A stretch of 64,000 bases of DNA, taken from the NCBI GenBank assembly GCA_949317995.1, contig OX439041.1, positions 43,323,269-43,387,268 of the forward strand. The letters run 5' to 3'. The position numbers were made by a program, and so were the translations under genes. This document shows positions 1-13,435 of this stretch, piece by piece. Source of the DNA: Acholoe squamosa (taxonomy: Eukaryota; Annelida; Polychaeta; Phyllodocida; Polynoidae). The notes under the pieces were generated by a model that saw nothing but the letters and a program-made list of their open reading frames with translations, was not told where the DNA came from and did no database searches. Position 1 is the first letter of the stretch, and every line of letters starts with the position of its first letter.

Positions 1-3000
1 ATACGTCCTGGCCTACTATAGATGGTGAATTCCCAAGTCTTGCATGACTGTTAGATTTTGTAACAAGATATTTAGTGCATTGTATTTTAAGTGTAAGATA
101 ATTTAGATCATGATATTCCTCGATATCAGTAATTGGTCCAATTCAAATGGCCGAAATTGCTATCGTACTTGACTGCCTTAAAAGATTAGGCCTATATGGA
201 TATGAGAAAATGAAATTTACTAATGAATCTTAATTTAGAGATCCATACGTATGTCCAATCTTAAACACCCCCCCCTTCAATCCTATTTAAAGCTAACATT
301 TCGATACAATGTACAAGTAAATATTTCTTATCACAAAGAAAACTATATTGATTGACCTAACTAAGCAGTAGTATTATGCATCGAGTATCTGGTGTACTAA
401 GACTTGGAGAGTATCTATGTGTACCAGCCATACATAACTGTACCTTTAGGTATCCTGCTGTGTACAAATTGTACCTACAGACATACAAATTGTATATAGC
501 TTAGGTACTCACCAGCCCCCCCCCCCCAAACAGATCCACTCTCACTTCCTGAGTACAGCCCCATACTAATGTTGGAGCTTGGCCAGCTTGTATGTACAGA
601 AGTGTAGAAGAGACATAAATCTGCTACAAGGGTGACAGGAGGTGTGGAGAATACAGCTACATAGTCAGTCAGTAAGTTACCCCAGGAATGTCTGTCACTG
701 TCTGTCAGTGACCGTCACAGACAGAGGTGCCTGGTATAGGGGTGTGATGAAGCGGTGTAGTGCAGTTTGGAGTCAGACTGACCATTCACATCATTATATT
801 AAGCATGGGTGGAGAGACCATGTGTGTGACACATTATACATATAATGTGTATCCCAAATATGGAGCATAATACACCACTTACTATGAGTACTTTTAAGAC
901 TTTGACGTTGTGATACCTTGTGGAAATCTTATTTGGAAATAATGTTTGGAGCCATATGTATGCTACCTGGATTACACCCATAAGGATACAGGTTTTCGAG
1001 AGGGAAGGTGGACAGATTTCGACTCCTATGCGCACAAATTTTAGATTGAGTTCTAATCATTTCACCCAGGGATCTCCTGGAAATCAGTGTGATTTTCTCA
1101 ACACACAGAGGAAAAGGGGGACTAGGGGCCTATATTATAACTCATTATAGGTCATAGTTTTGGATAATATATTAGGATTTACTAGCAAGATAATCTGGAG
1201 GAGGAGTGTCCATACATTGTTTCACATCTACATTACATGTGGATCTGCACACCCTTAAATATAGGACAATCCAGGGCCGCCCTCCTATACCTATAGCATG
1301 AACTGACTATAAGTCAGCATTGATTGACTTGACATGCCTCCCACCATGCCCTCGACCTTGACCCAAGGTCACACATGGTCAGGGGTCAGGACCAAGGTCA
1401 CTTGGCACGTGAGGGACAGAGTAGTACTGGTAAGTGAAAGTTACCAAATGAAATAACCAGATAAAATATTGTAAAATGATTGAGCAACAGATAAACTATA
1501 TTGATATTGGGATGGCAGAAACTATTCGGTTGAGGTGGTATATTTTCATTTGCTTGTCCAACACACAGATTCACCAAACCTTTGGGGATTATTAGATTGT
1601 GTGGGGACCAGCAACTTCACTGAAGGACAAGATGGTGGCCCTCTGGGGTGATAGGTTACAACGATATAGGTTTGGCGTTATTGTGACATTGGAGCCATAA
1701 TATGAATGTCTACATGGAAAAAAGGATAAATGTACAAGCCTAAATAAGTATACATGTACCATAAATGATGAGAGCACCACATTTTGGCAACAGTCCCAGT
1801 AGTTCTGTCCCGAGCTAGAGGGGTGTGACATTTCTAGGCCATAAACTAAGCAGGGTCCTCTTGTTCCGTCCAGGGCCACAGTCCCGGCGGGTTACTCGCT
1901 GGTGCTGCATGATACCGAACCTTTGGGAGTAGAGTCAGTAGGATACACGAATTGTAAGAACGAGTGAGTTGCTCACCAAAGCTGTGGAAACTCCTGTATG
2001 CATATTGCCGACCACACGCATAGCAATCATTGCATTGAGGCTTATAGTTAATCAGAGATTATTCGGTCCATAAAGGATTAGTTACTAAATATATACATAC
2101 GACAAGGACTGATTATTGTAATAAAAAGACACACCTTTGGTTTATATACTAGTCTGCTCTCTTGCCTACCATCTACCAGTCTATAAAATCACAGCTTCAT
2201 TTTCCAATGTAGTAAGGAAGCTGATGATGAGTCTACAACCACATTATTTTTATCGAAAGGTATAACAGATATATTCCTCTCAAAAATCATAATTTACAGA
2301 ATATACCTGGAACTCCACTATACGAGATTAAGAGAAGAATCAGAGCAATTCTAACGAAATGTGAGTAAGACAGTAAACCTTATATGCCTTGTATAGATAG
2401 GAATTTTTAATGATCGGGTCTTCTGTTAAATTTTACCTGAACGATCCACCTTAAATCACGCGCCGATATAATATTATATACAAGTTATAACTTTTCTGTA
2501 GGCTTTTTCATTGTTGCTGGGGGGGGGGGTGAGTAACTGAAAATGTATATATTATAGCATATTTTACACGAGCTACTTTAATCAGCTGTTTGCTTATTCT
2601 TTTTGTTGGTAGTGAGCATTGTCAAATATAAGTGTTACACCATTACCCTTTCTGACAGAGCCTTAATTATAATTGGCATGTCCCTGCTCACCTTAGTCAT
2701 TTATCTTCCTGGTCACTTACACATCCCGCATATATAACAGGAACTCAGACTGACAGGAACCCATCTATTCCTCTACAACAAACGTCATCTTTCGGCCTAC
2801 CAGAGGCAGAAATGCACCAGATTGTATCAGATGAATATGGCTTCAGCATCCTTAAGGTGGCCCTTGTGAACACATCATTTCTAGTCAGTTATGTACATGG
2901 ATGAAGGGTGTACGACATGTTGGCCTAAAGATACAGCTTTGAGAAAAAAACGAAGACGTAGCTTGTCTCCCACAGACCATAACATGATGTGGATGGGTAC

Positions 3001-6000
3001 ACAGCCACTTTAAAGGATGATGCTGGACTTACGGCCATTTTTGTTGTCGCTTTACAAGCTTCCTTTATGTATACTATATATAGCATACATGTGTATAGAG
3101 AGCATAGACACACGTAGAGGCAGACTACTTCTACTGAGTGTACATGTGCAGATACCAGTTGTTCTGAGGTTCCTTATTGGTGTCCACTTGATACTGGATT
3201 CGATGTGGATATTACACTCATCTGGATGCTGATAAACGATATAAGGCTTGCTGTGGAAATAAGTAGAAAATTGACAATATGTACGCGTTCTTCTGAGTTC
3301 TATCTCAGAAGAGTTTACATTACCTTTCAATTAATTTCATGGTCTAATGTATTTAATCCAGTAAGTAATGTGTGTTAATACATACAGTGAAAAATGCAAT
3401 GTTCAACTGTACTCACTGCATTGGTGGGAAGGTAAACTACATTGGTTAATTAGTTCAAACCAAAGTCTCCACATGGCAGCACTGAGCAGTCTGCAACCCT
3501 ACAGGCTTCCCTTGGGAAGGAGTAATTGCAATAGAACACATCAGTCAGATTTTCTAAGTATAGGTGGCACTACTGAGCTGATGCAATTAAGTGCTTGTCA
3601 ACAAGTACACACAAGCAAGTGGACTGCTTGTAGATATGCCTAAAACGAAATTTCTTTATATTTCATGTCTTGTAGCACCTTTAATATCGAACCGGATATG
3701 TGTCAATTCAGATTTGTTCATAGGAGTGTAGAATGAGGAAGAGATAGATAGATGGGAATGGGGAGACACAGATCCAGTGAGACAGAGAGTGATCTCGAGA
3801 CAGCGAAACATTCAATACAGTGATTGGGGGAGAAATAGAGAAGGGCTAGAGGGAAAGATGGAACATAGGACAAATATCATTATTGACAATTTTCAAATTT
3901 GGCCAATAGATATGTATCTATTCATGAGGGAAAATACATCTTGTTATAACCTGAGATCTCACTAATATTCTACTTCATAAATACGATATAGTTTTAGATA
4001 GATTCAGGTTTACATCTAAACGGATTTAAAGTCCATTCCCACATGGAGGTTTGTAATAATACATGGATTACAGCAGCTATACCCCCGTGAAGTTCAGGAG
4101 TTCGTGACAGAGAAACCTTAACGTCTAAATCCTCTTATCCCTTTCAAAGGCTGCATGGTGTTAACTCTTTTAGTTGGCATAATGCATCCAGGGTCGGATC
4201 CAGGATCTGGAAAGGTGGGGGGGGGGGGGCGGCCCCAGTGCTGCTCCTAACGACACTGCCACCGCCCCGACGGGGAGGTCACGGTCTGTTAACCACCACC
4301 ATGACCACTCACACCAGGTGGGTGAAGTGGGGCTCTAAACCTGGGCTATGATATTCCCACTTATTGAATAAATTAAGTCCTTGTTTTTCTTTCACTAAGC
4401 TGACTAACGACCAGGCACTGGTTAGCATGGTATAATGATGCATGTTCATTTGTTATGGTTTAACATTAAAATTATATACATTTAACCTAGAAATAAAAAT
4501 GTTTTCATAGAAAAGCAATAAAAAGATTTTAGAGTGCACAGTAAAACGTTTTATCAACATTCTTAAAAACGTTAAGAAGAAGGGAATCAAACATTTTTTA
4601 AGTAAACAAACACACTTTTTAAAGTGCTAAGGGGGATGTTATATAGGAGTCTAGACCAATACCCAGTGGGTCCACCATTTTGAATTTTTGCTGGTTCTTC
4701 TAAGTTAAGATAAGACTTGTTATGATGGGTACCTTGTCCCTGGATAAAAACCACTTCCAGGGACAATCCGGTTCCATCTTATCAACTCTTATCAGTGGAT
4801 GTCACCAGAAACCAGCTGCAGTCCCACAGACCCAATACCGAGGTAGCAGGATGTCCAATGGGTGCAGCTATTGCTGGAGCTGGTCACCAGTGAGTTATCA
4901 CTAACAGCAGTTATCAGATGAGTATATCTGCCTCCCCCCTGCCTGAGAAGTTTGCAGTGAATAGTTGGGATTATTTCATTCAATGGCTGAAAATCCCATG
5001 TATACACATTAATTTCTGGTACTGTAAACTCCCACGTATGAGCCTCACTCATGTATAAGCTGTAACCCCAAATTTGGAAAATAGCTGCATGTATAAAGCC
5101 AAAAATTGCATTTGTAAGTTTCCGGTAACAGGATCTCCAAAATTGATGTATGCAGGTCTTGACCACTAGTAGGGAGCCCCAATGCGGGTGTCACAGGACT
5201 GTTATCTTTCCTTATCTCAGCTGCGGGCGGAGGGCCGATCGACGAGCTTTATCAGTGCCTGGCGTTGGACCATATACTGGCCCTAAAAGAGAGGGAAAAT
5301 CCCTGTTTCTGAGCAAATTTTGGCGTCCAAAATATCTAATTAAACTCTTAAGTACTGGGAAAAAGGGGGAGGCGCGCCCCCCCCCCGCGCCCCCCTCTAA
5401 ATCCGCCACTGGGCCCATCAGTGTAGCAGCCCCTGACCTAAAGTTAAACTCACCAGGGAGACAGCTGGTAAGGGTGCCGAACCAATGGCATTGGGTTTAC
5501 AGTGGTTCACCAGGGCAGCACCAGCGAGTAACTCGCCGTCCAGAGCTTCATTGGTGCAGGGATAATACGCACCTCTTGATATGTAAGGTAACGCATGGGT
5601 GGGTATCAAGAATTCCCACATCTTCCTGCTTTCCACTTCTCTATTACATGTACTTGAATCGTCTTATCTTCTCTGTCATTTCTGTTTTTATTGACATTTC
5701 TTCCTATTTGCACAACACGCTATCTGCAATCACATAATACTTATTACGTCTCGATCAATGAAGCCACTGTTTCTACAAATTGTTTCTTGTAAACATTCTT
5801 CCACTAAAACCTATTCAGCATTTTAAAGTGCTCTTTTTAGTTCACTTCTCTTTTACTCGGTTTAACGTTCTGTTAGGGGGTAAATTACTTTAAATAGAAA
5901 CAGTGGAACAGCCGAATAAAAAGTGCTTGTACAAAAAGGAGAAAAACAACATACTATATATATGCTCTTAGATTTAGGTTTAGTAAAAGGCTAGAGAGGA

Positions 6001-6775
6001 AGACGTATGGACCTACTTTCTTACACCCTCCATAGAAAAAGTCAAATGAGCAAATCCCAAAGCATCATCATAGATAAATACTGGACCAAAGATAAATTAT
6101 GTTTAAAAGAAATACAAAATGAGGAGCAGTCTCCACCTGAGGCTTCTAGTATGTAGACCATGTAGGATTGGCAGTGGGATGTGAAGGAGAGTGTATTCAC
6201 ACACTGCGACTGTGGACACACCTCCACTACAGGCACAGGCGGAGACTGACCCGTTTTAACAAGACATCCCCTTCCCCCTACACCTACCTACCTGTCCTAC
6301 CTCCAGGTAGTGTATGGGGTACCACTATACCAAAGGTCCATGCAAAATACTCTTATTTAGTCACTCCTGGGTGCAAATAATCTGGACGAGACTGAAAAAC
6401 CAGAGAGGTGTCTCAGAGATCCCTACAAGGAATACACAACTAAGTGTTGTTCGAGAAAGTCCTGTAATGTGTGTGAGTGTGGGGGGGGGGGGGTGGGATA
6501 CGTCTACCATATTTTGTCTCTACCGCACTAGTTATAGCATAGTACTTAAGCAGACCCGGTAGATGATGCAGGACATAATTTTACTTTTGACCCTGTATAG
6601 GCCTCCATGAGAATTCTTACCGAGCTAGCTTTCCATTTACATGTATGCACATCCAGCACTCATCCCAGGCAGAACCTAGGGCCCCCTCCCCTCAGCCCCT
6701 CTCCCTCTCCCTTCAGCCCCCTCCCCTGAACCAATCCTCCAGTACCGCACACAGTACCCCTTCTGCTGGCCCCTT
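1..6775. other. No gene recognised
   Basis: AT-rich DNA with poly-C/poly-G runs (for example near 515, 2520, 4218). Around 5340-5412 a minus-strand CAGTGGCGGATTTAGAGG start followed by a G/C-rich run looks like a transposon end, but its partner end was not found. The 195-codon open frame at 5150-5737 crosses this run and has no family features. Confidence 0.5.
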
Positions 6776-6950
6776 TCGTCGGTGTTCACTCTAACGGAAA
6801 GCAGCGAACCGACATGGACCATACCCAGCGTCTCAGAATTCTGCACCTTTAGGACCACGTCAAGGTTCACCTTATATGAAAAGGATGTCTGTCTGAGACG
6901 TTATCAAGTGACGTCAGTACGACGTCATGGCACACTTCCGGCCGTCCAGG
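6776..6950. promoter_or_regulatory. Promoter-like patch with CRE and ETS sites
   Basis: A CpG-containing stretch that stands out from its AT-rich surroundings. It holds a full palindromic CRE (TGACGTCA, 6909-6916), a CGACGTCA half-match ten bases on, and an ETS-type ACTTCCGG at 6934-6941. CRE plus ETS near a start is common in housekeeping promoters. No TATA box is seen. Confidence 0.45.
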
Positions 6951-7004
6951 ATGACAGAATCCATGAGACGTAGCAGACGACGTCTTGTGAATAGGCTGTA
7001 TGAG
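6951..7004 (+). CDS. Candidate first coding exon (18 codons)
   Basis: ATG at 6951, just after the CRE/ETS patch, opens MTESMRRSRRRLVNRLYE and ends at GAG|GTAGGT in phase 0. The septin exon at 18391 accepts phase 0, so this could be a distal alternative septin start with a basic instead of an acidic leader. It could equally be an unrelated short ORF. No other gene was found between here and the septin. Confidence 0.3.
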
Positions 7005-7286
7005 GTAGGTTACCGTGACGTAGACAATGACATCGATAGTTGAGAGGAGGATAGTTACAGTTAACAGTTCATGGTCACTTGGAAGTCTAGATCTATGACT
7101 TCTGTCTACAGTTATCTTTCACAGAAAAACACTATGCATTGGTCTTCAGTAATATGATTGGCATAGCCTATATGAAGATTGCAATAACCTGTAATACCAT
7201 TGTCTCTATACCATAATAATGAGGATGTGTGGCTGGTCCATAGGTGGCTGTTAAATCCTATATCCCCTGTGCCAACACTTTATTTA

Positions 7287-7412
7287 GAGAATAGGCAACG
7301 ATTTTCTTCACATCGAGACTGTCTGTTGTTCTATAATGCACGAATGCATCTGAGTGTATTATAGGACAACAGGCAGTCAAGATGTGAAGAAGGAGTTGTC
7401 TATTGTCTTTAT
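7287..7412. repeat. 126-bp inverted repeat
   Basis: Left arm with ctgtctgttgttctataatg and right arm with cattataggacaacaggcag-type complement, plus cttcacatc / gatgtgaag. MITE-like hairpin; ends not resolved. Confidence 0.7.
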
Positions 7413-8428
7413 AAAACATTGTACATTTCATTCCAACCAATCAAGTACCCAATCAAGGTATTTCTAGACCAATTAAGGGTACCTGACTGGTTTACAACTA
7501 TGGTGACCTTGCTCAGCCATGCACTGTATTCCTATAATGCACTCAAGGTCACTTCTATCGTGCAGCAGAGCACTGCCAGCCGTTTTATAATGAACTATAA
7601 AGTCTGCCATAGGGTTTAACCCACATCTGTTTCTATTTCCTGGTGGTTCAATTTTACACATAAACTGTGTCTAAGAAAAGGAGGTAGACGAAGACATCTT
7701 TATATATCACCTACCTTAGATGCCATCAATCAGATCTGAAAAAAAAGACACACACTCCCAATGTCAGTAAGGTAAACCTTACCCTCCCACTCATGGTTTT
7801 TCTTTCCATAACTAGACCATGCAGTCACATAGGCACGTCTTACCGTCTGAGTAAGCAAAATGTGAGTTATTTTCTCATAAATTGTTGAACTGTAATCCTC
7901 AGTTTTTGCAAGATGGTGTAAATGCAACCAACGTTCCCACGAAGATGAAGTAAAAATTGATTTTGTGCCTTGAGGCATTTCGGCACTTCTCAGAACGTTG
8001 GGCCCCTAAGACATTATCTCAGGTTGGCGTGGGTTCAGATTGCCTTTGGCTATGTATATTGCAGGTAGTTTACTTTGAAAATGCTGGACAAGCATTTCCA
8101 GGCCATGCCTTTAAAATAGGGTTGATGTTAAGGTCTTTCTGTAATCACTCTCATTTACCATCTCAAGATTGTTGCTTCTCATTGCTTGGCAAAATGGGTG
8201 AGCTCATCTAACGTAACCCAAACATTATGGCTCTGCCTTTTGTCCTACATTCACAAAGTACTATAATATTATGTATACAGAGGACATATTGCATGAACTA
8301 GATAGAGGGCATTATGGAACTCACCACACAAAGCATTATATCATTATTTTCATATTACCCCCAATATGGACCCCTTATACCACAAAAAATAGAGTAATCA
8401 GTCGCCTCCAAGTGAACCCCTCTCTACA

Positions 8429-10088
8429 CCCAGCAAATTGCCGTGATTCCTCGTCAACCTGTGTGAAGTGGCTCACACATGTTGCTAGATGGAACACGAC
8501 ATCGCTATAGCACAAGATCACCAGGAATAGCAATGGTGGTGATCACATGGCCTCACCTCAGATGGCGAGGATGGTGATCACTCAGACTCACCAGGGATGG
8601 CGACGCAGGTGATCACTCACCTCGCTAGATGAAACACGCACCTCGTCATAGTGCATGTTCACCAGGGATGGCGAGGATCGTGATCACTCATCCTCACCAG
8701 GGATGGCGACATGAGTGATCACTCATCCTCACCAGGGATGGCGACATGAGTGATCACTCACTTCGCTAGCTGAGATGCACACCACGTCATAACGCACATT
8801 CACCACAGATGGCAAGGATCGTGATCACTCACACTCACGGGTTATGGTCACTCAGGTGATCATTCATCTCGCTAGATGAAATGCACACCATGCCATAATG
8901 CACATTAACCACGGTTGGCGAGGATCGTGATGACGCACACTCACCAGGGATGGCAAGGCGGTTGATCACTCACCTCGCTAGATGAAATGCGCACCACGTC
9001 ATAGCGCAGGTTCACCATGGATGGCGAGAGTGGTGATCACTCAGACTCACCAGTCATGGCGATTCCTGTGATCACTCATCTTGTTAGATGAAAAGCTCAT
9101 GATCATCGACATTGGTAATCATGCAGCCTCACATCTGCCAGATCAATGTATGTTTTGCCAGAGAAGGTATTGCCATATGTATCTTCCCTCTAACCACAGA
9201 CAAGGTGTTCATGTAGATACTTCCTTATGTATTTTTCCTGTAACCAGAGAAAAGGTGTTTATGGATAGTTGCTTTTATTTTAGAGATACCTCTATCTAAA
9301 TTCAATTGATATTTTCTCTATATAATCTTGTTTGATTCAACCCTGAAGTATTACATGGAAATCAGTGTGCAACAAAGCACATTTGATAAGTATGGGACTT
9401 ATACTTCATGCCCACCCTTCCTAGATAGGCTACATGTTGAACAGTGGTGCTGTCTCAACAACTTTGGCAATGGTGGTGATAAGTTGCCATTCTGAGTGAG
9501 AGTGAGTGACAGATGATGCAATCCTCAGAGAGCATTGACTTGGAGTGACACAAATTCACGCATTGAGTGAGACAAAGGCTGGCAATGGTGGTGATAAGTT
9601 GCCATTCTGAGTGAGAGTGAGTGACAGATGATGCAATCCTCAGAGAGCATTGACATGGAGTGACACAAGTTCACGCATTGAGTGAGACCAATGTTGGCAA
9701 TGGTAGTGATAAGTCGCCATTTTGTGTGAGAGTTGATGCCAGTCGCACGGGAGTGGTACATAATCACACAGTGAGTCAGATCCATGTTGGCGATGCTTGT
9801 GATAAGCCGCCATTCTGAGTGAGAGTTGACAGGCAGTGGCACATATTAACAGAGTGAGTGAGATCCATGTTGGCGATGGTGGTGATAAGTCACCATGCTT
9901 TGTGAGGGATGACAAGGGGTGGCACATACTCACACAGTGAGTGAGATTATGTTGGTGACTGTTGTGATAGATTGCCATGCCATGTGAGACTGACACACAG
10001 TGGCGAAAGATGAAGCAGTGAGTTATCACTCAAAAAGGAGTCACCATTGATGACCAATCATGGCGACAGATAACGACAATTTGCTGGG
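8429..10088 (+). mobile_element. 1,660-bp non-autonomous element, copy 1
   Basis: Bounded by terminal inverted repeats of CCCAGCAAATTG(C/T)CGT type. The left block is a run of diverged direct repeats built on gtgatcactcacctcgctag. A non-repetitive core follows (about 9090-9460), then a second block of repeats with gtgataagtcgccat. Open frames in it are low-complexity and look accidental, so it encodes no transposase. It is flanked by CA on both sides. Copy 2 lies inverted at 43331-44990 with the same length. Flanks of the two copies are unrelated, so the ends are real. Confidence 0.85.
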
Positions 10089-12425
10089 CAGATGTTATTC
10101 AGGTATGTGTTTTACAGCGTATATCAGATAGGAGGGGGCTCCAGGGAGGGGACTTGGAATCTCTGAGATAGGAGACTTGGCAGAGGTTTAACACATGCAT
10201 GGTACTTGGCAGAGTCTCTATATATGGTGTGTCATGGTACCTCTGCAGTATTCTATTGGAAGTTTTACCTCTCACCTGGAAGGTTGACAGAATGGATGCA
10301 ATAGTATGTGCCCACAGATTATATATTATATGGTTGCAAACACGGATGGAGATATTATAGAGAAATTTACCTCAGGGAACCTTTCAAAGCTGTACATTGG
10401 CTCCAGGGTCACCTATTTCTGTCCTCAATGCACCAATGCAGGGCTTGCCATCACATTGCTCAATATTGTATACCATGCTTATGTTATAGTATGTTAACTA
10501 TAGCTAGCTTGCAGGGTCAGCATCATGCATACCTAAATAGGGCTACATTCATGCATCACGACGACAAACTAATATTCATTGTCCATTTATGTATTTCCGG
10601 CTGGGGGACATATCAAAAGGGCTGGGGGCCAACATGCCTGGCTGCGTACGCACATGCCCCGATTAAGGCCTATAAGCATTTTACCTCCTAGATTGTCTGA
10701 GACCCTCTCTATTTAGCATACTTAATGACAGTGCCAAGGTTGCCAATTGCGTGGCCCCAGCTCGAAAGTAATGTTTCCATTCCCACCATTGTTGTAGGTG
10801 GTTTGACACTGTGCTGTTGAGGTAAATTCAAATGTATAGTTATTCTATAATAAAGTACATTTGTACAGTCCTAGCTCTACCCCACTCAGCATACAATATC
10901 AACAGAAAAGAGCAGAATATGAACTGAGCCCTGTAATATGAAAAATGCAATTTTGCTTAAGTTTGTAATAAGAATGCGACTGAGAGGTCTTTTAATTAGT
11001 GAAACTCAATTTGCCAAAATGTTGATGGAATGCATGCAGCTATAGCTGGGAAATATAACACATTTCATGAACCATTGCTGTATGATGCGAATGAAAATGT
11101 AGAGGAACAATAGAATCCAAAACACCTATTTAGCTCCTCTCATTAAGTCGCAAATATTCCAGGTGACGGCACAGCAGCTGCTGAAATTACCCATGAGAGC
11201 ACTGTAAGCCTAACAAAAAGGACATTGACAATGATCTAGATGTACATTGATATAATGCTACTGTTACCTTTATTAGTGATTTACACCCAGGAGGTAGATG
11301 TTTGCCATGTGTTAAGAATCGATATGAAGCATGATCATTATACATGTGCATTTTGTATACACCCAGAGACTTTACACTGTCTGATACATCTATGGCAGCT
11401 AACCTGGTAGCCGTTTTATGGGTGGATAACCAGGTTCAGATTCCTGTCCTGACATGATACACCAATTGATGCACTGATCCTGAGTATCTCTCCAGAATTG
11501 CAGTGTGCATGGTGGTCATGGCGAATGGCAATATTGCATAAAACACTATCATATTGTGGCCCATGGAGTTGAACTGAGATAGAGCTGTATGTGTGTAGAA
11601 CATACTGCTTAGACCCTGGAGGATGTCCATATGTATGTAAGCGTGACCAGGTGTAGGCACAGCCATATATGACAATAAGGAGACGTGTATTTGTTCTTGG
11701 GTTTCTCTATACACATTCACCAGGTTAGAGTGTGAGACGACATTGCATGGATAATATACCAAAGGCATTTCCTATGATATATACATCTGGTGATGAGGGT
11801 GAGGAGGGGACAGTAGGGTAACAATATCAGGTGGAAGATAATTGTCCAATTGTTCATATTCATCATCTGGAAGTGGGGACATATGAATTTATCAAACAGG
11901 AATTAAGACTTTTTTACGAAGGAAACTAGTGAACTAAGCATAGGAAATGATTACAATGGAGAGGTTAATAATTATCCAGGAAAGGTAAAAACTGATGGAT
12001 AACCCAGTATTATGCATGTGAGAGAATAGACACTAAACAAGGCACACCACATTCCTTTCACAGAGACGATGAACACATCTTCCTAACGTCTAAATTATCA
12101 TTGTTCATAACCAAGCATGGTTAGGGATAATTCAGATAGTAGTGATGAGGTAGTGATACTAATTATTCAGGTAGTGTGCGGTACTTGGCATCTACTTTCT
12201 AAAGTAGCATTTAGTCGATCATTTCTCTACCCATTTCTCTACCAATCAATTTACCACTTACATGGGTTACGCCCCTAGAGGCCCTTTATTTTCTTTTTTA
12301 ATTCTGTCCTCAGGCATGGTGCCATACTCAGTCTGAATCTAACTGAATACTCCAGCAAAGCAGGGGTCTAGCCCCTATACTGATGCCTGAGATTATATCA
12401 TATCCTAGCACCAACCACACCATGT

Positions 12426-12498
12426 GCCTCATTAGCTCAGTTGATACAGCACTGAACTTTGCATCTGAAGGTGGCATGTTCAAGCCCCATTGTGATTT
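12426..12498 (+). repeat. tRNA-like sequence (SINE head or pseudogene)
   Basis: Box A-like TAGCTCAGTTGATACAGCA and box B-like GTTCAAGCC at tRNA spacing, with a TTTGCAT loop. The acceptor and anticodon stems do not pair fully, so it is not a functional tRNA. Confidence 0.55.
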
Positions 12499-12892
12499 TT
12501 TGTAAAGATTACTTATTTCGTTAAGTCAATCTTATTGCTACAATGTGAGCATGAATATGCATTCATAATGGGTTTGTGGGAAAATTGTTTCCTATTAAGC
12601 CCCCCCCCCCTCTCACCCATTATTGCACATATTCAAAATCCTTCTATTATCCTCTAGTCCTTGTAACCATGATATCTAAGAATATAATTCTATCTATATA
12701 GGAATATAATAGTCATTAATCACTAAAACATTTAGAGTATGATCATATCTTTGCAGTAAATGCAAAAGTGACATATGGTCCCAGGCGTATTTCTAATGTT
12801 TTGGGGCTTGGAAAAAAAGTAGAATACCAGCTTTCAACACATAGAGGGAGCAGATCATATCAGATTTCAAGTGAAGATCTTTCAGCACAGTC

Positions 12893-12962
12893 AAGATGGT
12901 GTAGTGGTAACACGTTTACCTTTATATGAGAAAATCCTGAGTTCGATTCTAGCCTAGGGATG
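12893..12962 (+). repeat. tRNA-like sequence 2
   Basis: GTGTAGTGGTAACACG and GAGTTCGATTCTAG at box A/B spacing. The T-arm does not fold perfectly. Tail runs into unrelated AT-rich DNA. Confidence 0.5.
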
Positions 12963-13156
12963 CTCTTAAAAAGCTGCAAGTTTTCAACCAGAAATTTTTT
13001 GTTATGCAAAGAATTTATTTTCTTGCTATTTTCTGACTTGGCACATGTTGAAGTTTTCAAGCAAGCATCTATTTCAATTAGTTACAAAGTTAGGTCTTAG
13101 AAAAATACACTGCAATAGATGAGATGTTTCCTATTAAACTGAAAAAATGAAAAATG

Positions 13157-13229
13157 TTTCTCAGCACCACCGAGACTTGAACCTGAGACCCCTCACATGC
13201 AAAGCGAGAATCCTACCGCTGTGCCACCG
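13157..13229 (-). repeat. tRNA-Ala(TGC)-like sequence 3
   Basis: On the minus strand GGCACAGCGGTAGG (D arm), CTCGC-TTTGCAT-GTGAG (anticodon arm with TGC) and GGTTCAAGTC (T loop). Closest of the three to a real tRNA, but the outer stems are weak. Confidence 0.5.
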
Positions 13230-13316
13230 CTACAACCGTTGAGCCAGATTGCAATAGGCATATAAGTAGGACTGTGCCATACTTACTGAGGACATTGTGG
13301 ACATTTGTCCTTACTA

Positions 13317-13435
13317 GGGAGGTTTAGCAAATACTATGTAAGTCACCCGTAGCTCATTTAACGCAGACGTACCAAGGCTGTAGGTATGCTGCATGTCAGT
13401 GTTAGGTTGCCTAGGTAGTCGCTGCTAAACCTCCC
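13317..13435. mobile_element. 119-bp MITE flanked by TA
   Basis: Begins GGGAGGTTTAGCA and ends TGCTAAACCTCCC, with TA on each side (13315-13316 and 13436-13437). TA duplication and small size fit a Tc1/mariner-mobilised MITE. Confidence 0.75.

Noticed and set aside
8514-9090. CRISPR-like array
   Set aside because: Repeats are diverged, have no unique spacers of constant length, sit within inverted transposon ends, and the DNA is animal.
9525-10029. 105- and 129-residue minus-strand open frames rich in His, Ser and Thr
   Set aside because: They lie in the tandem-repeat block of the 1,660-bp element and simply read the repeat unit; the inverted copy gives a similar product. No domain.
13157-13229. 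Functional tRNA-Ala gene
   Set aside because: Anticodon arm and loops are right but the acceptor and T stems do not pair well; treated as tRNA-derived repeat.
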